From contig CAKZUB010000052.1 of assembly GCA_937921505.1 (NCBI GenBank), positions 59,489 to 123,488 on the forward strand: DNA of 64,000 bases, given 5' to 3'. Numbering within the stretch: position 1 is the first letter of the stretch; each line of letters opens with the position of its first letter. This stretch comes from an uncultured Clostridia bacterium (GTDB lineage: Bacteria > Bacillota > Clostridia > Lachnospirales > Cellulosilyticaceae). Positions 9,690-18,691 of this stretch are shown here, one piece after another. The translations under genes and the position numbers were made by a program. The notes beneath the pieces are model-generated. The model was not told the origin of the DNA, did no database searches, and worked only from the letters and a program-made list of their open reading frames with translations.

Positions 9690-11354
9690 ATGAAAATCAA
9701 TGGATCACAGATACTCATTGAGTGTTTGATAGAACAAGGAGTAGATACTGTTTTTGGATATCCAGGAGGTGCTGTACTTAATATATACGATGCACTCTAT
9801 AAAAATAGTGATCGCATTCAACATATTTTAACAGCTCATGAACAAGGAGCCTCTCATGCAGCAGACGGCTACGCAAGATCAACTGGAAAAGTAGGTGTAT
9901 GCCTTGCAACCTCGGGACCTGGGGCAACCAATCTCGTAACAGGTATTGCAACAGCTTATATGGATTCTGTGCCTATGGTTGCAATAACAGGTAATGTACC
10001 AACAGCACTTTTAGGAAAAGATAGTTTTCAGGAAGTTGATATATCAGGTATTACGATGCCTATTACAAAACATAATTATATTATAAAAGATGTAAGGGAC
10101 CTTGCGGATACCGTTAGAGAAGCTTTCTACATTGCAAGCTCAGGCAGGCCAGGTCCTGTACTCATTGATATCCCAAAAGATATTACAGCAGCTTTATGTG
10201 AATTTAAAAAACAAACGCCAAAAGAGATCCAAATACAAGAAGACACTATCACACAGCAAGCTATAGATGAGGCATGTACACTTATTAAAGCAAGTCAAAA
10301 GCCACTTATTTATAGTGGTGGTGGCGTTATAAGGAGTGGAGCATATGAGGTTTTATTGCAGTTTGCAGAAAAAATCGGAGCTCCTGTTGCAACTTCACTG
10401 ATGGGACTCGGAGGATTTCCAGAAACACATCCTCTTTCTACAGGATTAATAGGCATGCATGGCAGCAAAGCATCTAATATGGCCGCAACAGAATGTGACT
10501 TGCTGATTGCCGTAGGCGCTAGATTCAGCGATAGAGTAACGAGTGATGTTACAAAGTTTGCGCCAAAGGCCAACATACTCCATATAGATATAGATCCTGC
10601 AGAAGTAGGGAAAAATGTAAGGGCCTATAAAGCTGTTGTAGGAGACATTAAAGCAATACTTACGACACTTGTAAGAAGCATACCACAAGCTGAACATGAA
10701 GCGTGGGTTGATGAGGTGAAATGCTGGAAAGAAGAGTTTCACTTTGATTATCAAAAAGATGATACCCTTAGACCACAGTTTATTATGGAAAACATTTATG
10801 ATCAGACAGAGGGCAAGGCAATTATCACAACAGAAGTTGGACAACATCAAATGTGGGCAGCACAGTTTTATAAATATACAAAACCTAATACCTTCTTAAG
10901 TTCTGGGGGACTTGGGACAATGGGTTATGGAACAGGGGCAAGTATAGGCGCGCAGATTGGGATGAGTAAAAGCCAAGTTGTTCATATAGCAGGAGATGGA
11001 TCATTTAGGATGAATTGTAATGAACTTGCAACGATTGCATATTACAACGTACCAGTTATTATTGTTTTGATGAATAACAGTACACTCGGAATGGTTAGAC
11101 AGTGGCAGACAACTTTCTATGAAGAAAGGTATTCTCAAACTACATTAGATAGAGGACCAGATTTTACATTATTAGCAAAGGCATATGATGTCCAGGGCTA
11201 TGATGTTTATTCTCAAGATGACTTTATAAGTGCATTGAAAGAGGCTCTAGCGCGTAAGAAACCAGCTCTTCTTAACTGCCGCATTGGTATTGATGAAAAA
11301 GTACTGCCTATGGTAGCACCAGGCGCTGCGATTAGTAATTTAATTTTAGAATAA
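9690..11354 (+). CDS. ilvB: Acetolactate synthase large subunit (conventional copy)
   Basis: At 554 residues this is a complete catalytic subunit. The three thiamine-enzyme domains are visible: N-terminal with the catalytic glutamate in LTAHEQGASHAADGYAR, a central FAD-type domain with GSKASNMAATECDLLIAVGARFSDRVT, and a C-terminal ThDP domain with GDGSFRMNCNELAT and NNSTLGMVRQWQ. The tail ends with VLPMVAPGAAISNLILE, the canonical lid region. This differs from the copy at 1-609, where MVRQWQ and the tail are missing. It has no adjacent ilvN; the only small-subunit gene in view is at 624. It ends the ilvD-ilvB unit before a strong terminator. Confidence 0.96.
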   Translation: MKINGSQILIECLIEQGVDTVFGYPGGAVLNIYDALYKNSDRIQHILTAHEQGASHAADGYARSTGKVGVCLATSGPGATNLVTGIATAYMDSVPMVAITGNVPTALLGKDSFQEVDISGITMPITKHNYIIKDVRDLADTVREAFYIASSGRPGPVLIDIPKDITAALCEFKKQTPKEIQIQEDTITQQAIDEACTLIKASQKPLIYSGGGVIRSGAYEVLLQFAEKIGAPVATSLMGLGGFPETHPLSTGLIGMHGSKASNMAATECDLLIAVGARFSDRVTSDVTKFAPKANILHIDIDPAEVGKNVRAYKAVVGDIKAILTTLVRSIPQAEHEAWVDEVKCWKEEFHFDYQKDDTLRPQFIMENIYDQTEGKAIITTEVGQHQMWAAQFYKYTKPNTFLSSGGLGTMGYGTGASIGAQIGMSKSQVVHIAGDGSFRMNCNELATIAYYNVPVIIVLMNNSTLGMVRQWQTTFYEERYSQTTLDRGPDFTLLAKAYDVQGYDVYSQDDFISALKEALARKKPALLNCRIGIDEKVLPMVAPGAAISNLILE

Positions 11355-11356
11355 TA

Positions 11357-11398
11357 AAACAAGAGCATAGGTATAAATTGACTTATGCTCTTGTTTTT
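11357..11398 (+). terminator. Intrinsic terminator after ilvB
   Basis: A stem AAACAAGAGCATA / TATGCTCTTGTTT with a T-run directly after the ilvB stop; a standard Rho-independent terminator that ends the branched-chain block. Confidence 0.9.
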
Positions 11399-11530
11399 AT
11401 GCCTATTTGAGGAAGTTAACTGGAATATAAAAGTATATATTTTTATCGTATAATGATTGAAAAAACAGACAGAAGTTGATAGAATTAAAGGAGTATAGCA
11501 ATGACTGGAATAGCTGGAGGTAGCTAGTAG

Positions 11531-12592
11531 ATGAAAAGAAGGATAGAGTACTTTTATGGTTGTTTAGCAGGTGGGGCTATTGGAGATGCATTAGGTGCAC
11601 CAGTAGAGTTTATGAGTTATGATAAGATATTACAAAGGTACGGAGAAAATGGATTATCTGGCCTTCTTTTTGCACAAGATACCAACTATGCACTCATTAC
11701 GGATGATACCCAGATGACTTTGTTTACCGCAGAAGGCATGATTAGAAGTGCTTCAAGAGCACGAAAAAATCAAATCCAAAGTACTCTAGCTGAAAAAACT
11801 GCAGCAATATTTAGGGCTTATCTTAGATGGCTTTATACACAAGGGCTTAAAACACCTCATTGGTCGCCAAGTGCCTATGATGGATGGCTTATTAAAATAA
11901 AGGCTTTGCATGCATACCGAGATCCTGGAGTGACTTGCATTACGACTTTAGGCAAGGGTATTATGGGGACAATTAAAAAGCCTATTAATGACAGCAAAGG
12001 GTGCGGAGGCATGATGAGAGTTGCACCCATAGGACTTATAGAAAGCGCAGAAACTGTATTTGAGCTAGGTATGCAAGCAGCAGCGATTACTCATGGACAT
12101 CCAACAGGATATTTAGCAGCTGGAATGTTTGCAACACTTATTCACTATATTATTGAGGGAGATGAGCTATTAGAAGCTATCTATAAAACACTTGAAATCG
12201 CCAGGCAAAAAGAAAATAGTGAGGAATGTACTCAGGCAGTAGAAAAAGCTATAGCACTTGCCAAAGAAGGAACACCTTGTTATGAAAAGTTAAAAACCAT
12301 TGGACAAGGCTTTGTAGCAGATGAAACACTAGCTATAGCCATTTACTGTGCATTAAGTTATCCAAATGATTTTAAGCAAGCGCTTTTACTAGCTATCAAT
12401 CATGATGGGGACAGTGATAGCACAGGCGCTGTAACAGGTAATATTTTAGGAGCTTATTTAGGCGAAGCCTCTATTGAACGAGAGTTACTTAAAGGCATAG
12501 AACTTGCTAAAGAAATAGAGCAGTTATCTCAAGATTTGTTTACACTTTATGAAGAAAGTGAAATGTGGATTAAAAGATACCCATGCTGGTAA
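11531..12592 (+). CDS. ADP-ribosylglycohydrolase family protein
   Basis: This 353-residue protein belongs to the ADP-ribosyl-glycohydrolase (DraG/ARH) family, which removes ADP-ribose from proteins or hydrolyses related glycosidic bonds using two Mg2+ ions. The metal-binding signatures are GGAIGDALGAPVEFM near the N-terminus, ITDDTQMTLFTAEGMI, AAAITHGHPTGYLAAG and the C-terminal NHDGDSDSTGAVTGNILGA. No ADP-ribosyltransferase or nitrogenase target gene is visible nearby, so its substrate is unknown. The ATG is preceded by GGAGGT inside a tiny eight-codon frame (11501-11527) that could be a leader. It is a single gene between the ilvB terminator and its own, which overlaps its stop codon. Confidence 0.88.
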   Translation: MKRRIEYFYGCLAGGAIGDALGAPVEFMSYDKILQRYGENGLSGLLFAQDTNYALITDDTQMTLFTAEGMIRSASRARKNQIQSTLAEKTAAIFRAYLRWLYTQGLKTPHWSPSAYDGWLIKIKALHAYRDPGVTCITTLGKGIMGTIKKPINDSKGCGGMMRVAPIGLIESAETVFELGMQAAAITHGHPTGYLAAGMFATLIHYIIEGDELLEAIYKTLEIARQKENSEECTQAVEKAIALAKEGTPCYEKLKTIGQGFVADETLAIAIYCALSYPNDFKQALLLAINHDGDSDSTGAVTGNILGAYLGEASIERELLKGIELAKEIEQLSQDLFTLYEESEMWIKRYPCW

Positions 12593-12616
12593 AAAGACCC
12601 AAATTGGGTCTTTTGT
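12592..12616. terminator. Bidirectional terminator between convergent genes
   Basis: AAAAGACCCA / TGGGTCTTTT with a 3-base loop, overlapping the stop of the ADP-ribosylglycohydrolase gene. A/T runs on both sides mean it can also end the convergent DUF2225 gene. Confidence 0.85.
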
Positions 12617-12622
12617 GTTATA

Positions 12623-13312
12623 TTAAGCAGAGCGCATTACTTTTTCTTTTAATTCAAGGGCCCTATCTTTGATACGAGATGAGACACCAGGAGAGGTAAT
12701 GACTGTAGATAAATATCTTTTCGCAGCATCAAGTTTGCCTAGTCTATAGCCTATATCTGCTAACATATACATTACTGTAACATCATCTAGACCAAATATA
12801 GGAAATCTTTCTTTAGACAAGGCTTCCTCAAATCCTTCATAAGCTCTTTGAAGAAAAGAGATTTCATTTTGTTCATCTTCAAGATCACGATATAACCACG
12901 CAATATGGAGAACTATATAAGCTTGCTCACCAGTTTTGCCTTTTTTAGTAATACAAGTTAAAAGAGCCATCTTATGTTTATGAATAGCTTCCTTAATGGT
13001 TGTATATTCAGAGTAGGCACATGGTTTATAACTTGCAGAAAGCTGTGCTTTAATCCATTCTTTTTGTTTAGGAAGCAGTGTATCAAAAGACTTAGTGACA
13101 GCAGCATAGCCACAGTTTGGGCATGATAGTACATCGTAAAGAATTGGATTTACAACAGAATATTTTGCATATAAGTCACTATCTACTGAAACAACTTGAT
13201 TTTTCCCTACTTTGATAGCTTTAGCAGTAAAACCACGGTTACATATAGGGCACGTATAAGACTTATCATATAAAGTGTTTTTTAAGTTTTCTTGAATATC
13301 TACAGTTTCCAT
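12623..13312 (-). CDS. DUF2225 family zinc-ribbon protein
   Basis: A cytoplasmic protein of about 229 residues with two CxxC pairs, YTCPICNRGF and VLSCPNCGYAA, forming a probable zinc site in the N-terminal third; the rest is helical and TPR-like. This arrangement and the spacing match the Firmicutes family DUF2225, whose function is unknown. I prefer the ATG at 13312 (METVDIQENL) because AAGGA lies about 11 bases upstream of it, while the ATG at 13324 has that AAGG almost touching it. It converges with the ADP-ribosylglycohydrolase gene and diverges from the GH3 lipoprotein. Confidence 0.8.
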   Translation of the reverse strand: METVDIQENLKNTLYDKSYTCPICNRGFTAKAIKVGKNQVVSVDSDLYAKYSVVNPILYDVLSCPNCGYAAVTKSFDTLLPKQKEWIKAQLSASYKPCAYSEYTTIKEAIHKHKMALLTCITKKGKTGEQAYIVLHIAWLYRDLEDEQNEISFLQRAYEGFEEALSKERFPIFGLDDVTVMYMLADIGYRLGKLDAAKRYLSTVITSPGVSSRIKDRALELKEKVMRSA

Positions 13313-13470
13313 TTTTATTACCATCCTTATACATCAATTTATAAATACATTATCTAAACTATTAAAATTACATAAATAACTACATATCACCTTATTATAT
13401 ATATAAAAGACAGTATATTTCAATAATATTTATTGAAATTTCAAAAATAAAACTAAAAGGATGTGCCTTA

Positions 13471-14694
13471 ATGTATAAAATTGCGATTTATTTAGTCATG
13501 ATAGTGATAGGAATATTTTCAACAGGATGCAGTAGGACACAGATAACCCTATCAGATTTAACGCCAAAGACTATAGCAGGTGATATATCTATATCGGAAC
13601 AAACGACAGATTTATTTATTGAAGAAATAGAACAGATTGAAGAGATTGATCCTATTGAAGAAATGATAAAAGGGATGACACTAGATGAAAAAATAGGACA
13701 GCTTTTTATAGTTGATGTGCAAAATGATACAAGTGGTAATGCTATTTTAGCTGTTAATGAAGAAGTTAAAGAAAAAATTATAAAATATAAAGTAGGAGGA
13801 ATTATTTTATTTAAGGGGAATATATCTACAAAAGAGCAAGTTATAAGTTTTATTAGCAGCATGCAAGATTTATCAGATATCCCTCTTTTTATAGGAGTAG
13901 ATGAAGAAGGAGGTAAAGTAAGTCGTATTGGACAAAATAAAGACTTAGTTGAAAAGCCATTTAAGGCAGCCTTTGATATAGGTGAAACAGGAGATAGTCA
14001 GGTAGCTTATAATGAAGCTAAAAGAATGGGAGAAGTCCTTAAGAAGTTAGGATTTAATCTTAATTTTGCACCAGTAGCAGATATCTATAACAATGAAACG
14101 AATACGGTAATAGGTACGAGAAGTTTTGGAAAAACAAAAGAGCAAGTAATCCCTATGGTTATAAGTTATGCACAAGGCCTTATCTCAGAGGGGATACAAC
14201 CTGTTCTTAAACATTTCCCGGGACATGGTAATACACAAGAAGATTCTCATGAGGGGTTAGCTTATGTCAATAAAACACAAGCAGAATTAGAAAAAGAAGA
14301 GCTAGTCCCATTTATAGAAGCCATCAACGAGTCTATTGATATGATTATGACTGGACACTTGATTGTAAAAGATATAGATGATGAGTATCCGGTTACTTTA
14401 TCAAGAAAATGGTTTGATTACATGCATACATTGTTTAATACAACGGAAATACTATTTATAACAGATGCTATGAATATGGGTGCTATTATAAAAAATTATG
14501 GAACAGCAGAGGCTATCGTTATGAGTTTTTTAGCAGGTAATGATATATTACTCATGCCTAAAGATGTCACACTAGGGATAGAAGCTATTAGAGAGGCTTA
14601 TATAGAAGGCGTTATAACAGGGGAAAGATTAGATCATTCAGTAAGAAAAATTTTGTCCAAAAAAGTGGAACAGAATATTCTTGTATTAGAATAA
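13471..14694 (+). CDS. Glycoside hydrolase family 3 lipoprotein (NagZ-like beta-N-acetylhexosaminidase)
   Basis: A 407-residue secreted lipoprotein. The N-terminus has a hydrophobic stretch ending in the lipobox STGC (Cys around residue 20), then an acidic linker, then a GH3 barrel from about residue 65. GH3 motifs are MTLDEKIGQLF, GVDEEGGKVSRI, NFAPVADIYNN, and the NagZ signature KHFPGHGNTQEDSH, whose Asp-His pair is catalytic in this subgroup. ITDAMNMGAI contains the usual nucleophile aspartate. It probably removes terminal N-acetylglucosamine from peptidoglycan fragments at the cell surface. It appears monocistronic. Confidence 0.88.
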   Translation: MYKIAIYLVMIVIGIFSTGCSRTQITLSDLTPKTIAGDISISEQTTDLFIEEIEQIEEIDPIEEMIKGMTLDEKIGQLFIVDVQNDTSGNAILAVNEEVKEKIIKYKVGGIILFKGNISTKEQVISFISSMQDLSDIPLFIGVDEEGGKVSRIGQNKDLVEKPFKAAFDIGETGDSQVAYNEAKRMGEVLKKLGFNLNFAPVADIYNNETNTVIGTRSFGKTKEQVIPMVISYAQGLISEGIQPVLKHFPGHGNTQEDSHEGLAYVNKTQAELEKEELVPFIEAINESIDMIMTGHLIVKDIDDEYPVTLSRKWFDYMHTLFNTTEILFITDAMNMGAIIKNYGTAEAIVMSFLAGNDILLMPKDVTLGIEAIREAYIEGVITGERLDHSVRKILSKKVEQNILVLE

Positions 14695-14804
14695 CATATT
14701 AGTAAATAGCAGGAACCTTTTGGGATAGTCAGCATAATATATAGCATAGAGTTGTAAAATGGTAGAGTATCCCCTTTTTGCAAGTTTCTATAAATATCTA
14801 AAAT

Positions 14805-14940
14805 AATGGGCTTCGACCTAATAGAAGTTTTTGTAATCAAAAGATAGCCCTGTTCCTAAAAATGCCGGTAATAGGAGCAGAAGTCACTAGTAGGTAGTAT
14901 ATGCTTAATGATATATTATTTATTAAGTTCGAAGCTCATT
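14805..14940 (+). ncRNA. Possible structured RNA downstream of the GH3 gene
   Basis: AATGGGCTTCGACCTAAT (14805-14822) pairs imperfectly with 14923-14940 (TTAAGTTCGAAGCTCATT), closing about 100 bases that contain a central hairpin CTGTTCCTA...TAGGAGCAG. The overall rod with an internal bubble resembles the shape of 6S RNA, but I cannot match any 6S sequence signature. The 580 bases between the GH3 gene and iscR hold no convincing ORF; this structure and the hairpin at 15068 are the only features I see. Confidence 0.25.
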
Positions 14941-15067
14941 TAATTATATAAATGCCTAATATATTAAATTATATTCGTATACTATGCTAAATATGAGTAA
15001 AATCCTATCATAATATTATGATGTTATTTTACAATGCCATTTTAAAGGCACTTGTAATCAATAAAAT

Positions 15068-15124
15068 TAAACATTTTAAAAAGATGAGTATCGATAGATG
15101 ATACTCATCTTTTTAAAATGTTTA
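15068..15124. terminator. 25-bp perfect inverted repeat upstream of iscR
   Basis: Positions 15068-15092 and 15100-15124 are perfectly complementary over 25 bp (core AAAAAGATGAGTATC / GATACTCATCTTTTT) with a seven-base loop. The A/T-rich ends give an intrinsic terminator in either direction. It isolates the iscR promoter from upstream transcription. Confidence 0.6.
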
Positions 15125-15198
15125 ATAACCCTATAGATAGTATTATTTAGTATAAAGAGTAAGAAGAAAAAATTATCTACAATTTTAGAGGACGGATA

Positions 15199-15264
15199 TT
15201 GACAAAAAAAACAGCTGGTGATATTCTGGATATATAATTCCTACAAAATAACTAGGGATTGGAG
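15199..15264 (+). promoter_or_regulatory. Promoter and possible IscR operator
   Basis: TTGACA at 15199-15204 and TATTCT at 15222-15227 are spaced by 17 bases. Just downstream is a partial dyad, ATTCCTAC and CTAGGGAT (about 15236-15260), of the kind Rrf2 regulators bind, so autoregulation by the Fe-S-sensing protein is plausible. The promoter is seen; the operator is inference. Confidence 0.55.
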
Positions 15265-15274
15265 GAAGAGAAAA

Positions 15275-15724
15275 ATGAAATTATCCACAAAAGGAAGATA
15301 TGGGCTGCAAGCTATGGTAGACTTAGCTGTTTATTCTAAGGAAAAGCATATCTCTTTAAAAAGCATTGCAGAAAGACTATGTATGTCAGAGAACTATTTA
15401 GAGCAGCTTATGGCTCTACTTAAAAAAAATGGATTAGTATCTAGTGTAAGAGGTGCTCAAGGCGGATATTTTTTAGCAAAAGATGCCAATGATATTACTA
15501 TAGGAGATATTCTAAGAGCGCTTGAGGGGTCTTTAGCTCCTACAGATTGTACTTGCGAAAATAATACTTATCATTGTACATTAGATGGCAAGTGTGTAAC
15601 AAAGTCAGTTTGGGAAAAAATAAGGGATAGTATTAATAAAGTAGTAGATGATATTAGTTTAAGACAACTTATGGACGATTATGAGAAAATAAATGAAAAT
15701 GCGTCACATATATATTATATTTAA
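15275..15724 (+). CDS. iscR: Rrf2-family transcription regulator (IscR-like)
   Basis: This 149-residue winged-helix regulator begins MKLSTKGRYGLQAMVDLA, typical of Rrf2/IscR. The recognition helix is in ERLCMSENYLEQLMALL, the wing in SSVRGAQGGYFLA. Cysteines in DCTCENNTYHC and GKC fit the three-Cys [2Fe-2S] ligand region of IscR. The frame is open from 15218, but the start is at 15275, behind GGAGG. It precedes iscS and iscU, the classic arrangement in which IscR senses Fe-S supply and controls the assembly genes. Confidence 0.92.
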   Translation: MKLSTKGRYGLQAMVDLAVYSKEKHISLKSIAERLCMSENYLEQLMALLKKNGLVSSVRGAQGGYFLAKDANDITIGDILRALEGSLAPTDCTCENNTYHCTLDGKCVTKSVWEKIRDSINKVVDDISLRQLMDDYEKINENASHIYYI

Positions 15725-15769
15725 CTCTATTTAAAGGGTGTTAAATAGACCAAAGGAGTGCAGAAAATT

Positions 15770-16960
15770 ATGAACAAAATATATTTAGATCATGCAGCTA
15801 CTACACCAGTTAAAAAAGAAGTATTAGATGCCATGCTTCCTTATTTTACAGAAAGCTTCGGAAATCCATCTAGTGTGTATCAACTGGCTCAAGTCAACAA
15901 AAAGGCTATTGATGAGGCAAGAGAAACAATAGCAAATCACTTAGGTGCTAGTGCCAATGAAATTTTTTTTACAGGCAGTGGGACAGAAGCAGATAATTGG
16001 GCTATTAAAGGTATAGCAGAAGCTTATAAAAGTAAAGGAAATCATATTATTACATCTAAAATTGAACATCACGCAGTGCTTCATACTTGTGAATACTTAG
16101 AAAAGCAAGGTTATGAAATCACATATCTAGATGTAGATAGCGCGGGGAACATTAGACCAGAAGATGTTAAAAAAGCCATTAAGGATACTACAATTCTTAT
16201 TACACTCATGTATGCAAATAATGAAATTGGCACAATCTTTCCAATTAGTGAAATTGGCAAAATAGCTAAAGAACATCAAATCATTTTTCATACAGATGCT
16301 GTGCAGGCAGTAGGCCAAGTTAAAATTGATGTGAAAGAGCAAAATATAGATCTTCTTTCTTTATCGGGACATAAAATTTGTGGGCCAAAAGGAATAGCTG
16401 TTTTATATATCAAAAGAGGAGTCAAGATAGGAGCCTTTATACATGGAGGTGCACAAGAGCGAGGAAGACGTGCAGGGACAGAAAATGTGCCTGGGATAGT
16501 CGGTCTTGGAAAAGCTATAGAGCTTGCCTACAATGATTTTGATCATAAAATAGCTAGAGTAACAGCTTTAAGAGATGAATTCATTAAAGGGTTACTCACA
16601 AATATTCCTTATTGTAAGCTTAATGGACATCCACATAAAAGATTACCTAATAATATCAACATAGCTGTTGAATTTGTTGAGGGAGAATCATTACTCCTCT
16701 TATTAGATATGAATGGGATAGCCGCTTCAAGTGGCTCAGCTTGTACATCAGGATCACTTGATCCCTCACATGTGCTCTTGGCACTTGGCATACCTCATGA
16801 AAAGGCTCATGGTTCTGTAAGATTTACACTTGGAGAATATAATACAAAAGAAGAGATAGACTATGTACTTGAGAAGATGCCGCAAATTGTACAAAGAATG
16901 AGAGATATGTCTCCGTTATATGAAGCGTTTTTAAAGACTCATGAAGAAGAGAAAAAATAG
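15770..16960 (+). CDS. iscS: Cysteine desulfurase
   Basis: A 396-residue NifS/IscS-type PLP enzyme that takes sulfur from cysteine for Fe-S clusters and tRNA thiolation. It starts MNKIYLDHAATTPVKKEVL; the PLP lysine is in LSGHKICGPKGIAVLY, histidine in SKIEHHAVLH, and the active-site cysteine in SGSACTSGSLDPSHVL. The ATG at 15770 is chosen because AAAGGAG ends 11 bases before it, while the GTG at 15758 overlaps that site. Neighbours iscU and mnmA are its likely sulfur acceptors. The loop sequence suggests group I (IscS/NifS) rather than SufS. Confidence 0.95.
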   Translation: MNKIYLDHAATTPVKKEVLDAMLPYFTESFGNPSSVYQLAQVNKKAIDEARETIANHLGASANEIFFTGSGTEADNWAIKGIAEAYKSKGNHIITSKIEHHAVLHTCEYLEKQGYEITYLDVDSAGNIRPEDVKKAIKDTTILITLMYANNEIGTIFPISEIGKIAKEHQIIFHTDAVQAVGQVKIDVKEQNIDLLSLSGHKICGPKGIAVLYIKRGVKIGAFIHGGAQERGRRAGTENVPGIVGLGKAIELAYNDFDHKIARVTALRDEFIKGLLTNIPYCKLNGHPHKRLPNNINIAVEFVEGESLLLLLDMNGIAASSGSACTSGSLDPSHVLLALGIPHEKAHGSVRFTLGEYNTKEEIDYVLEKMPQIVQRMRDMSPLYEAFLKTHEEEKK

Positions 16961-16988
16961 TAAAAAACACGAATAAGAGGTGAGAATA

Positions 16989-17438
16989 ATGTATAGTGAA
17001 AAAGTAATGGATCATTTTATGAATCCTAGAAATGTTGGAGAAATTGAAGAAGCCAGTGGTGTAGGCACAGTTGGTAATGCAAAATGTGGTGATATCATGA
17101 AGGTTTACCTTAAAATAGAAGAGGGTATCATACAAGATGCCAAATTTAAAACGTTTGGATGTGGAGCAGCTGTTGCTACAAGCTCTATGGCAACAGAGCT
17201 TGTCATTGGGAAAACAATAGAAGAAGCACTTAAAATGACTAATAAATCTGTTGTAGAGGCGCTAGACGGCTTGCCACCTGTTAAGATCCACTGTTCACTG
17301 CTTGCAGAAGAAGCTGTTCATGCAGCGCTATGGGATTATGCCAAAAAGAATAATATTATTATAGAAGGGTTAGAAGAACCCAAAGAAGATGTTCATGATC
17401 ACGAACATACAGAAGGTGCAGGGTGTTGCAATGCTTAA
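16989..17438 (+). CDS. iscU: Fe-S cluster assembly scaffold (IscU/NifU-N type)
   Basis: A 149-residue scaffold on which clusters are built from sulfur delivered by IscS. The three cluster-binding cysteines are visible in [25 protein letters not shown] and [17 protein letters not shown]. The C-terminal tail is rich in His, Asp and Glu and ends in GAGCCNA, a common clostridial NifU-like extension. The ATG at 16989 ([10 protein letters not shown]) is better placed than the GTG at 16980 relative to AGAGGTG. Its stop overlaps the start of mnmA by 8 bases, so the two are translationally coupled. Confidence 0.94.
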   Translation: MYSEKVMDHFMNPRNVGEIEEASGVGTVGNAKCGDIMKVYLKIEEGIIQDAKFKTFGCGAAVATSSMATELVIGKTIEEALKMTNKSVVEALDGLPPVKIHCSLLAEEAVHAALWDYAKKNNIIIEGLEEPKEDVHDHEHTEGAGCCNA

Positions 17439-18513
17439 CCCAGTTAGACCTAAAGTTGTTGTGGGGATGTCAGGAGGAGTTGACAGTTCAGTAGCTGCCT
17501 ATCTTTTAAAAGAACAAGGTTACGAGGTGATCGGAATGACTATGCAAATTTGGCAAAAAGATTCCGAGGAAGATAAAGATGGGGGCTGCTGTGGGCTATC
17601 TGCTGTAGATGATGCAAGAAGAGTCTGTCAAAAGTTAGATATTCCCCACTATGTGATTAACTTTAGAGAGGATTTTAAAAAGTATGTTATAGATTACTTT
17701 CTGGAGGAATATCAAAATGCAAGAACACCTAATCCATGTATTGCCTGTAATCGCTATGTAAAGTGGGAGTCTATGCTGGGTAAAGCACTTCAAATAGGTG
17801 CTGATTATATCGCTACAGGCCACTACGCAAGAGTTATAAAAGATGAAAAAAAAGGAAGATATATGCTAAGAGAATCAAAAACATTAGCTAAAGATCAAAC
17901 CTATGCACTGTATAACCTCACACAAGACCAACTGGCACATACGCTGATGCCTCTTGGAGAATATACAAAAGATGAAGTGAGGGAAATAGCTGGGCAAATT
18001 GGACTTGGGGTAGCAACAAAACCGGATAGTCAAGAGATCTGTTTTGTACCAGATAATAATTATGCACGTTTTATTGAACAAGAAACAGGTAAGAAGTCTC
18101 AAAAAGGACATTTTATCAATCAAAAAGGCAAGGTGATTGGCCAGCATAAAGGTATTATCCACTATACTATTGGCCAAAGAAAGGGGCTTGGGCTGTCGCT
18201 TGGAAAGCCAGCTTTTGTGACTAAGATAAGTACTAAGGACAACACAGTTACTATTGGAGAGCCAGAAGACTTATTAACAACAACTGTTTATGCCAACAAG
18301 CTTAATTTCATGCCATTTGAAAAATTAGAAAAAGAAATGGCTTGCCAAGCTAAAATAAGATATAGTCATCAAGCAGAGCCTTGCGTGATCAAGATGATAG
18401 ATGAAGAGACTCTTGTGTGTGAGTTTCAGGACAAACAAAGAGCTATTACACCAGGACAAGCACTTGTGTTTTATGATAAAGATATTGTGATAGGGGGCGG
18501 AACTATTTTATAA
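17431..18513 (+). CDS. mnmA: tRNA-specific 2-thiouridylase
   Basis: A 360-residue MnmA/TrmU enzyme that thiolates U34 of Lys, Glu and Gln tRNAs with sulfur from IscS. The ATP-binding PP-loop is [18 protein letters not shown]; the two catalytic cysteines lie in [12 protein letters not shown] and [12 protein letters not shown]; the C-terminal beta barrel includes [14 protein letters not shown] start it at 17431 (MLNPVRPK), which overlaps the end of iscU; the frame is open from 17389 inside iscU, but that start would lack family similarity. It ends the iscR-iscS-iscU-mnmA operon before a terminator. Confidence 0.96.
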   Translation: MLNPVRPKVVVGMSGGVDSSVAAYLLKEQGYEVIGMTMQIWQKDSEEDKDGGCCGLSAVDDARRVCQKLDIPHYVINFREDFKKYVIDYFLEEYQNARTPNPCIACNRYVKWESMLGKALQIGADYIATGHYARVIKDEKKGRYMLRESKTLAKDQTYALYNLTQDQLAHTLMPLGEYTKDEVREIAGQIGLGVATKPDSQEICFVPDNNYARFIEQETGKKSQKGHFINQKGKVIGQHKGIIHYTIGQRKGLGLSLGKPAFVTKISTKDNTVTIGEPEDLLTTTVYANKLNFMPFEKLEKEMACQAKIRYSHQAEPCVIKMIDEETLVCEFQDKQRAITPGQALVFYDKDIVIGGGTIL

Positions 18514-18540
18514 ATAGAGGAGAAGTATCCTCTATTTTTT
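18512..18540 (+). terminator. Intrinsic terminator after mnmA
   Basis: AAATAGAGGA / TCCTCTATTT stem with a T-run, directly at the mnmA stop. Confidence 0.88.
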
Positions 18541-18691
18541 GTGTATAAAAAAAGAGTAATTACCCTAATATAACAAAAACAGACAACATTAATAACAATA
18601 TTTATCTATGAAATATTAAAATAAAACTTGTTTCTCAAAAAAAACGGTGATAAAATGAGTCTGGATGTAAAACTAGCATGGGAGGATAATC

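Noticed and set aside
11501..11527. Eight-codon leader peptide before the ADP-ribosylglycohydrolase gene
   Set aside because: It has no attenuator structure and mainly provides the ribosome site for the real gene; noted only in that entry.
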